Assembly: GCA_902566755.1 (NCBI GenBank)
Contig: CACFJR010000007.1
Location: 1 to 42,835 of the forward strand
Direction: 5' to 3'
Length of the DNA: 42,835 nucleotides
Source: an uncultured Pelagibacteraceae bacterium
GTDB lineage: Bacteria; Pseudomonadota; Alphaproteobacteria; Pelagibacterales; Pelagibacteraceae
A program made the translations under genes and the position numbers. Positions 7,857-13,951 of this stretch are shown piece by piece. The notes under the pieces are model-generated. The model was not told the origin of the DNA. It did not search any database and worked only from the letters and a program-made list of their open reading frames with translations. The first letter of the stretch is position 1, and each line of letters starts with the position of its first letter.

Positions 7857-8585
7857 ATGGAAATTTTTAAACAAAATTACTCAATAAATTTTGACGAATT
7901 TAAGAGATCACCAAAGGAAATTGTTTACGTTATTTTTCATTATACTGGAATGGTATCTGAAAAAAAGGCAATTAAGAGGTTGGTAAATAAAAACTCAAAG
8001 GTAAGTTGTCACTATTTCATCAAAAGAGATGGAACAATTATTAATATGGTCCCTGACAAATTTGTTGCTTGGCATGCGGGTTTGTCATGTTGGAAGAGTC
8101 ATAAAAATTTAAATAATAGATCAATAGGTATTGAGATTCAAAACTCAGGCCACACGAATAAATATGAAAAATTTTCAATAAGACAGATCAAAAGTCTTTT
8201 ATTATTATCAAAAATTTTAAAAAAAAAATATAACATCAAAAGCAAAAATTTCTTGGGTCATTCTGATATTGCGCCAAACAGAAAAATAGACCCTGGAGAG
8301 AAATTTCCATGGAAATATTTAGCTAAATATAAAATAGGTATTTGGTATAATTTACCTAAAAAATATTTTAAATTTAAAGATATTGAAGTTTCAAAAAAAA
8401 ACAAAAGGCTTTTCAATCTTTATCTTAAAAAAATAGGTTATTGCCTCATTAATAAAAAGACCAAATATTCGAGGTATGTTATTAAAGCTTTTCAAAGAAG
8501 ATTTAGGTCAAAAATAATTAATGGAAAAATTGATAATGAATGTTTAGAAATAGCAAAAAACCTTATAAAACGCGGATTAAATTAA
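7857..8585 (+). CDS. AmpD-type N-acetylmuramoyl-L-alanine amidase with C-terminal peptidoglycan-binding-like domain
   Basis: A 242-residue zinc amidase (Amidase_2 fold) that cuts the MurNAc-L-Ala bond. Zinc ligands appear as the H in VIFHYTG (about residue 28) and H in LGHSDIAPNRKIDPG (about residue 138). The latter motif also supplies the catalytic Lys and the third ligand Asp. WHAG and SIGIEIQN are typical of the fold. A C-terminal segment (about residues 170-240, with YVIKAFQRRF) looks like a PG_binding_1 domain, as in AmiD. No signal peptide is visible, so recycling of anhydro-muropeptides in the cytoplasm is plausible, although the extra domain would suit the periplasm. It is divergent from mlaA and upstream of rnpB. 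Confidence 0.87.
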   Translation: MEIFKQNYSINFDEFKRSPKEIVYVIFHYTGMVSEKKAIKRLVNKNSKVSCHYFIKRDGTIINMVPDKFVAWHAGLSCWKSHKNLNNRSIGIEIQNSGHTNKYEKFSIRQIKSLLLLSKILKKKYNIKSKNFLGHSDIAPNRKIDPGEKFPWKYLAKYKIGIWYNLPKKYFKFKDIEVSKKNKRLFNLYLKKIGYCLINKKTKYSRYVIKAFQRRFRSKIINGKIDNECLEIAKNLIKRGLN

Positions 8586-8590
8586 TATTG

Positions 8591-8596
8591 TATAAT
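8591..8596 (+). promoter_or_regulatory. candidate -10 box for RNase P RNA
   Basis: A perfect TATAAT hexamer lies just after the amidase stop codon and about 26 bases before the first paired base of RNase P RNA. No good -35 hexamer was found at the expected distance. Confidence 0.4.
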
Positions 8597-8621
8597 CCCT
8601 AAATTACTGTAAATAACTAAC

Positions 8622-8973
8622 TGCTAGATAAGCGACTTATCGCTTTAATTTTTAAAGAGGAAAGTCCGGGCTCTACAAAGACACAGTGCCAGTTAACGAC
8701 TGGCGGGGGAAACCCTAGGGATAGTGCCACAGAAAATAAACCGCCTCATCAAGGCAAGGGTGAAAAGGTGTGGTAAGAGCACACCGGTTGTCTGGTAACA
8801 GATAACGCATGGAAAACCCCACTGAGAGCAAAACTGAGTAGAGATGACATTGTTAAAACTAAAAGCAGTCTTTGGCTAGTCATCAGGGTTAGTTGCTTGA
8901 GCCTTAAGGCGACTTAAGGCCTAGATAAATGATAAGTTTAAATGACAGAACCCGGCTTATAGCTTATCTAGCA
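8622..8973 (+). ncRNA. rnpB: RNase P RNA, bacterial type A
   Basis: The ribozyme subunit that matures tRNA 5' ends. Helix P1 is clear: TGCTAGATAAGC (8622-8633) pairs perfectly with GCTTATCTAGCA (8962-8973). The universally conserved core is present as GAGGAAAGTCCGGGCT at 8657-8672 and ACAGAACCCGGCTTA at 8945-8959, which form P4 and its surroundings. GCCAGTTAACGACTGGC and the nearby GGGGGAAACCC correspond to the usual specificity-side hairpins. The 352-base length fits the family. It fills most of the 511-base gap between the amidase gene and mraZ. Confidence 0.96.
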
Positions 8974-9034
8974 AATCACTAAAAATTTTGTTTCTCAAAT
9001 GTTCCTTCACGATATTGGGCTTAAATTATAGGTA

Positions 9035-9063
9035 TTGACGGTTGCATCAAAAACCCATATATT
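9035..9063 (+). promoter_or_regulatory. sigma70-type promoter of the dcw cluster
   Basis: TTGACG (9035-9040) and TATATT (9058-9063) are separated by exactly 17 bases, upstream of mraZ. Predicted transcription starts near 9070, giving a leader of about 25 bases. The -10 hexamer sits between the first two CCCA boxes of the MraZ operator, so bound repressor would mask it. It is probably the main promoter for mraZ-ftsZ and likely for much of the downstream cluster. Confidence 0.7.
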
Positions 9064-9083
9064 CCCATAATTACCCAAATGGG
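9054..9083 (-). promoter_or_regulatory. MraZ operator: three TGGG direct repeats at 10-bp period
   Basis: On the minus strand TGGG occurs at 9077-9074, 9067-9064 and 9057-9054, exactly 10 bp apart. This is the known pattern of MraZ sites (TGGGN repeats with 5-base spacers). A fourth TGGG in opposite orientation lies at 9080-9083. The array overlaps the -10 box and predicted start site, as expected for autorepression. No further in-phase copy was found at 9044-9047. Confidence 0.75.
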
Positions 9084-9096
9084 TTAATTATGGATT

Positions 9097-9549
9097 ATGT
9101 TTTTATCGACGTACGAAAACAATATAGACAAAAAAGGAAGGGTATCTGTGCCTGCACAATTTAGATCACATTTATCCAGTTTGGGATTTAATAGTATAAT
9201 TTGTTTTCCTTCATTTAATCAACAATGCCTAGAAGGTTGGCCTCAAGATCGAATTGAAAAAATATCAGATGCAATTGATAACTTAAATCCATTTGAAGAA
9301 AAAAAGGATTATTTTTCTACTTCAATTTTATCTGAAAGTGTGAATTTAATTTTTGATACAGAGGGTAGGATATCTTTAACAAAAAAACTTCTTCAACATT
9401 CGAAAATTAAAACAAGAATTTTATTTGTTGGTTTAGGCAAGACCTTCCAAATTTGGGAACCAACATTATTTGAAAAATTTAAGGCAAAAGCTATCAAAAA
9501 ATCAAACTTAAACAGGGCAAGTCTTAAATGGGAAAAAAAGATAAATTAA
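9097..9549 (+). CDS. mraZ: MraZ, SpoVT/AbrB-type transcriptional repressor
   Basis: A 150-residue protein made of two AbrB-like half-repeats, each with the DxxxR signature: NIDKKGRVSVPAQFR near residue 10 and FDTEGRISLTKKLL near residue 88. MraZ forms a ring-shaped oligomer that binds TGGG repeats upstream of its own gene and represses the dcw operon. The matching operator lies directly upstream. ATG 9097 is the first start after the operator and gives the conserved MFLSTYENNIDKKGR N-terminus. It is followed by ftsZ after 15 bases, rather than by rsmH as in the usual order. Confidence 0.95.
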   Translation: MFLSTYENNIDKKGRVSVPAQFRSHLSSLGFNSIICFPSFNQQCLEGWPQDRIEKISDAIDNLNPFEEKKDYFSTSILSESVNLIFDTEGRISLTKKLLQHSKIKTRILFVGLGKTFQIWEPTLFEKFKAKAIKKSNLNRASLKWEKKIN

Positions 9550-9552
9550 TAA

Positions 9553-9560
9553 AGAGGGGG
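9553..9560 (+). promoter_or_regulatory. strong Shine-Dalgarno sequence of ftsZ
   Basis: AGAGGGGG ends 4 bases before ATG 9565. Most genes in the cluster have no such purine-G run and start inside the preceding gene, so ftsZ appears to be set up for high, independent translation initiation. Confidence 0.7.
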
Positions 9561-9564
9561 AACA

Positions 9565-11007
9565 ATGACAATTAATTTTAAAACACCAGAGATAAAGGAG
9601 CTCAAACCTAGAATACTAGTTTTAGGTGTAGGTGGTGCTGGAGGAAATGCAATTAACAAAATGATTGAGAGTGGACTTCAAGGAGTTGAATTTGTGGCGG
9701 TTAATACTGATGCACAAGATTTAATCCACAGTAAAGCAAAGGCAAAAATACAAATTGGTTTAAATTTAACAAAGGGTCTAGGAGCTGGATCAAAAATTGA
9801 TATTGGTCAAGCTGCTGCTGACGAGTCATTAAATGAAATAGTAAATTGTTTGCAAGGTGCAAATATGGTTTTTATAACTGCAGGAATGGGTGGTGGAACA
9901 GGAACTGGTTCTGCTCATGTAATTGCTCGAGCTGCAAAGGAACTTAATATTCTTACGGTAGGTGTTGTAACTTTACCTTTTTTATATGAAGGCTCATCTA
10001 GAATGAGAAGAGCCCAACAAGGTCTAGAGGAATTAAGAAAACACGTAGATACTATAATAGTAGTTCCAAATCAAAATTTATTTAAGATTGCAAATGAGAA
10101 GACAACTTTCGAAGAGTCATTTGAACTTTCAAACGACGTGCTTTTACAAGGTGTTCAAAGTGTAACTGATTTAATGGTACGTCCTGGTCTAGTCAATTTA
10201 GATTTCGCGGATGTAGAGTCTATAATGAGTTCAATGGGTAAAGCGATGATGGGCACTGGTGAAGCTGAAGGAGAAAACAGAGCTATCAATGCTGCCGAAC
10301 AAGCTATAAGCAACCCTTTAATTGATGACTATTCTTTAAAGGGTGCAAAAGGTTTATTAATAAATATTACTGGCGGTAAAGACTTAACCCTTTTTGAAGT
10401 TGATGAAGTTGTTAAAAAAATTACATCTGAAGTTGATCCAGAGGTAGAATTTATTAAAGGCTGCATAATTGACCCATCCTTAGAAGGTAGATTGAGAGTA
10501 TCAATTGTTGCAACTTCGTTAGATGGGCAACAACCTGAGTCGAAATCAGTAATCAACATGGTGCATAGAATACATAACAGAAATCCAGGCTATTCCGATT
10601 TTTCAAATTTAAGACCAAATTACTCTTATGAATTGAATAAAGGACTATCAACAAGTGGAGCTAATGCATTAAAAATAGAGACGAGTGATATCAAAGTCTC
10701 AGAAAATGATTTGATGTCTTCTATGGTTGATGAAAAAATGGCAGTAGAAAATCCTATTACAAGTGAAGCCAGAAACGAGGAGAATTCGTTTGAGGAAAAA
10801 CTGATACTTAGCGATAACGATGTAAATACTTCGGGTGATGAGTCTAATGGACTTGAAAACTTCAATTTGGATGCAGAAGATCCTCAATTATTTGACGAGT
10901 CACAAACCATAAACTCTGATCATGAGACAAATATAAATGAGGACACTGACTCAGATGAAGAAGACGAACTAGAAATACCAGCATTTTTAAGAAGACAAAA
11001 AAATTAA
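9565..11007 (+). CDS. ftsZ: FtsZ, tubulin-like cell division GTPase
   Basis: A 480-residue FtsZ, the scaffold of the division ring. The GTPase domain (about residues 12-320) has LGVGGAGGNAINKM, NTDAQDL, the tubulin signature GGGTGTGS at 109-116, and NVDFADV-like LVNLDFADVESIMS. An acidic, low-complexity linker runs from about 330 to 465, longer than in E. coli but typical of alphaproteobacteria. The C-terminal peptide ELEIPAFLRRQ (468-478) is intact and normally docks on FtsA subdomain 2B, ZipA and others. Its position between mraZ and rsmH is unusual, since ftsZ normally follows ftsA. Confidence 0.98.
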   Translation: MTINFKTPEIKELKPRILVLGVGGAGGNAINKMIESGLQGVEFVAVNTDAQDLIHSKAKAKIQIGLNLTKGLGAGSKIDIGQAAADESLNEIVNCLQGANMVFITAGMGGGTGTGSAHVIARAAKELNILTVGVVTLPFLYEGSSRMRRAQQGLEELRKHVDTIIVVPNQNLFKIANEKTTFEESFELSNDVLLQGVQSVTDLMVRPGLVNLDFADVESIMSSMGKAMMGTGEAEGENRAINAAEQAISNPLIDDYSLKGAKGLLINITGGKDLTLFEVDEVVKKITSEVDPEVEFIKGCIIDPSLEGRLRVSIVATSLDGQQPESKSVINMVHRIHNRNPGYSDFSNLRPNYSYELNKGLSTSGANALKIETSDIKVSENDLMSSMVDEKMAVENPITSEARNEENSFEEKLILSDNDVNTSGDESNGLENFNLDAEDPQLFDESQTINSDHETNINEDTDSDEEDELEIPAFLRRQKN

Positions 11008-11025
11008 TGGTCTTCAAAAAAATAA

Positions 11026-12030
11026 ATGAGTGCCACTATTTTACCGGAAAAAACATTACATTATCCGGTACTTCTAAATGAAGTTATAAATATTATTACC
11101 CCTCAAAATGGTGGCACTTTTATAGACTGTACATTTGGTCAAGGTGGTTACTCAAAAAAAATATTAGAATACCCAAACACTAAAGTAATAGCTATTGATA
11201 GAGATAAAAACTCTTTTCACATTGCATCAGATCTAAAAAGGAAATTTGAAGATAGATTTTATTTTCATAATATAAAGTTTAGCCAAATAAAGGACCTGAA
11301 AATTGATGATGAGGTCAAAGGTATAGTTTTTGATTTGGGTTACTCTTTAAATCAAATTAAAGATCTTTCAAGGGGTCTATCATTTGATAGCAAAGGTGAA
11401 CTTAATATGAAAATGGGGCTAAATGATTTTTCTGCCAAAGATGCAATAAATAAGTTAGATCAAAAAGAATTAGAGCAAATTTTTAAGTACTTCGGTGAAG
11501 AAAAAAAATCAAAACTTATATCCAAAAAAATCGTACTTGAACGAAAAAAAAAAAATTTGGATACTCAGGATTTGGTTACTATAGTTAAAAGAATAACAAA
11601 AAAATATCATACAAAAACTAACCCAGCAACTAAAGTTTTCCAAGCTTTAAGAATTTTTGTAAATAAAGAAATAAGTGAACTTACTAAAGGTTTAAATGAA
11701 TCTACAAAAATTGTCAGTCAAAATGGAGTCATAATAACAGTCTCGTTTCATTCTTTAGAGGATAAAATTTGTAAATTTTTTTTTAATCATCTTTCAAGTC
11801 AAGATAAAGTCTCAAGGTACTTACCAGAGAAAAAATTAAAAAAAATGTCATTTAGTCTTATAACGAAAAAACCAGTCACACCTGGTTCTCAGGAATTAAA
11901 ATTAAATCCACCATCTAGATCTGCAAAATTAAGGGCAGTAAAAAAAATTGGTGCATATGAAAATAATATGAATGTATTTTTGAAATACGAAAATTTATTA
12001 AACATTGAAAAATTTTCAGAAAAACTATGA
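11026..12030 (+). CDS. rsmH: RsmH (MraW), 16S rRNA C1402 N4-methyltransferase
   Basis: A 334-residue methyltransferase that modifies 16S rRNA C1402 in the 30S decoding centre. The conserved N-terminus LHYPVLLNEVI, the SAM loop FIDCTFGQGGYSKKIL, IAIDRD-like VIAIDRDKNS, GIVFDLGYSLNQ, the RLS-type insert LSRGLSFDSKGELNMKM, KVFQALRIFVNKE and VSFHSLEDKICK are all in the usual order. The C-terminal RSAKLRAVKK is standard. It starts 18 bases after ftsZ, and its stop overlaps the next gene by an ATGA, indicating translational coupling. Confidence 0.97.
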   Translation: MSATILPEKTLHYPVLLNEVINIITPQNGGTFIDCTFGQGGYSKKILEYPNTKVIAIDRDKNSFHIASDLKRKFEDRFYFHNIKFSQIKDLKIDDEVKGIVFDLGYSLNQIKDLSRGLSFDSKGELNMKMGLNDFSAKDAINKLDQKELEQIFKYFGEEKKSKLISKKIVLERKKKNLDTQDLVTIVKRITKKYHTKTNPATKVFQALRIFVNKEISELTKGLNESTKIVSQNGVIITVSFHSLEDKICKFFFNHLSSQDKVSRYLPEKKLKKMSFSLITKKPVTPGSQELKLNPPSRSAKLRAVKKIGAYENNMNVFLKYENLLNIEKFSEKL

Positions 12031-12293
12031 AAAAATATATAATTTTTTTCTCTATTGTTTCCCTTATTGTTACAACATCGATTGTTAAATCATCCACAAG
12101 GCAATTAGAAAAAAACATTTTTATACTTGAGGAGGAAGTGAAAATTTTAGAAGAGAAATTTGATTTTTTACTTTTGGAAAATGATTATTTAACCACACCT
12201 GAAAGATTAATTGAGTTAAAAAAAAAATTGTTTAAAGATAAATTTATTCCAATAGATCCAAAAGATATAAAAAAGTTAGATTTTAATGAATAA
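12027..12293 (+). CDS. ftsL: FtsL-like septal protein
   Basis: A small 88-residue single-pass membrane protein in the ftsL position. The N-terminus is one hydrophobic helix (about residues 4-20), followed by a coiled-coil segment (RQLEKNIFILEEEVKILEEK) and the FtsL ending YLTTPERLIELKKKLF with a proline-rich tail. In other bacteria FtsL pairs with FtsB by coiled coil and activates FtsW-FtsI, with FtsQ. Position and the PERL motif carry the call, because the family is poorly conserved. It overlaps rsmH by 4 bases and ftsI by 8. No ftsB is present in this window. Confidence 0.82.
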   Translation: MKKYIIFFSIVSLIVTTSIVKSSTRQLEKNIFILEEEVKILEEKFDFLLLENDYLTTPERLIELKKKLFKDKFIPIDPKDIKKLDFNE

Positions 12294-13938
12294 TAATAAA
12301 AAAAGAATATATATAATTGAAAACGAAGATGGTTTTGCATTCTCAGAAAAAAAAAAGATAGTTTCCTTTAATAGAGTTGCATTTCTATTTTTTTTCATTC
12401 TTTTCATATTTTTACTCTATTCAACTAAGATAATATATTTGGGATCAAGTAGTCCAAATCAACTATATCAAATGACAAAAAAAACTGAAAACTATCGTGC
12501 TGATATTGTTGATATCGACGGTAGTTTTATTGCCAAATCAGTTATTACTTATAATGTTGGAATTAAACCAAACTTAATTAATGACAAAAAAAAATTTTTA
12601 TTAAAATTAAAATATTCATTTCCTGAATTAGACTTTCAAAAAATTGAAAATAATATTGAGAAGAAAAAATTTTTCTATTTAAAAAAAAAACTTACTCCCC
12701 AAAAGTCAGAAGAAATAAAATTATTAGGAGAAAAGTCTTTAGTTCTTGAACCAAAAATTACAAGGATTTATCCCGATAACAATTTGTTTTCTCATACGAT
12801 GGGCCAGATAGATGACGAAAATTTTGGAGTGTCAGGTATTGAAAAAAGCTTCGATAATTATCTTAAAACAAATACCGAACCACTTACTATGACTTTAGAT
12901 AAAGAAATTCAATTTCTTGTCAGACAAGAACTTATCAATTCAGAAAAAATTTTCAAAAATGTTGGAAGCGCAAGTCTCTTAATGAATATTAATAGTGGTG
13001 AGATACTATCATTAGTGTCTTTGCCTGATTTTGACATTAATAAACGTAATAATATTTCTGATAAAAAGTATATCAATAGAGTGACTAAAGGGGTTTACGA
13101 GTTTGGATCAGTTTTTAAAACATTTACAATAGCAGCAGGATTTAATGAAAAATTAATTGAACCAAATGACATGTTCAATAATCTTGAAAAAAAAATTAAA
13201 TGTGGAGGTAGAACAATCTCAGAGTATGATGAGAATCTATCACAAAATTTATCAGTCGAAGAAATTTTAATTAATTCAGGAAATATAGGATCTGTTAAGA
13301 TAGGTCAAAAACTAGGTATTGAGAAGATTAGAAATTTTTTAAATCAAATTGGTATACTTGGTGATATTAAATTTGACATTACAGAGATTGGGACACCAAT
13401 CCCTTTTAATTGGGGAAAGTGTAAACTTTTAACTGTCTCGTTTGGTCATGGTATTACAACTACACTTCTACAACTTGCCAAAGGTTACGCAATTATATCA
13501 AATGGTGGTTTTGATATTACACCGACTTTAGTAAAAAATATTAGCTCGAAAAAAAGAAAAAGAGTTTTAAGCAGAGATGTAAGTTTAAAAACAAATAAAA
13601 TTTTGAGAAAAGTCGTTACAGAGGGTACTGCAAGTTTAGCAGATGTACAGGGATATGATGTTGGGGGAAAAACAGGTACTGCACTTATTGTAGAAAACGG
13701 AAAATATACTAAAAAAAAAATCAATACCTTTGCATCAATTTTTCCAACAAATAAGCCAAAGTATGTTTTAATTGTTATGTTGGAAGATACTAAATTATCC
13801 AAGGATTATGTTTATAAATATCGAAACAAACCAGGTTCATTTGTAGGCACACCTTTCAATACCGCTGGGTGGACTTCAGTAGAAGTAGCGGCAAAAATAA
13901 TAGAAAGAATAGGACCTATTTTAGCCACAAAATACTAA
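12286..13938 (+). CDS. ftsI: FtsI (PBP3), septal peptidoglycan transpeptidase
   Basis: A 550-residue class B penicillin-binding protein that cross-links septal peptidoglycan in the periplasm with FtsW. A cytoplasmic N-terminus is followed by one membrane helix (about residues 32-52), a pedestal domain starting at RADIVDIDGSFIA, and a transpeptidase domain with all three motifs: SVFK at 275-278 (catalytic S275), SGN at 331-333 and KTG at 462-464. The linker IYPDNNLFSHTMGQ and FGVSGIEKSFD are typical. It overlaps ftsL by 8 bases and is followed by the murE-murF gene after 13 bases. Confidence 0.96.
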   Translation: MNNNKKRIYIIENEDGFAFSEKKKIVSFNRVAFLFFFILFIFLLYSTKIIYLGSSSPNQLYQMTKKTENYRADIVDIDGSFIAKSVITYNVGIKPNLINDKKKFLLKLKYSFPELDFQKIENNIEKKKFFYLKKKLTPQKSEEIKLLGEKSLVLEPKITRIYPDNNLFSHTMGQIDDENFGVSGIEKSFDNYLKTNTEPLTMTLDKEIQFLVRQELINSEKIFKNVGSASLLMNINSGEILSLVSLPDFDINKRNNISDKKYINRVTKGVYEFGSVFKTFTIAAGFNEKLIEPNDMFNNLEKKIKCGGRTISEYDENLSQNLSVEEILINSGNIGSVKIGQKLGIEKIRNFLNQIGILGDIKFDITEIGTPIPFNWGKCKLLTVSFGHGITTTLLQLAKGYAIISNGGFDITPTLVKNISSKKRKRVLSRDVSLKTNKILRKVVTEGTASLADVQGYDVGGKTGTALIVENGKYTKKKINTFASIFPTNKPKYVLIVMLEDTKLSKDYVYKYRNKPGSFVGTPFNTAGWTSVEVAAKIIERIGPILATKY

Positions 13939-13951
13939 GAATTTAAAAAAA

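Noticed and set aside
8974-9034. A terminator directly after RNase P RNA
   Set aside because: No stable hairpin followed by a T run was found, only a weak AAAATTTT self-complement.
10329-10865. Antisense open frames inside ftsZ
   Set aside because: They are low-complexity Ser/Leu-rich translations opposite a conserved gene, with no family motif or start signal.
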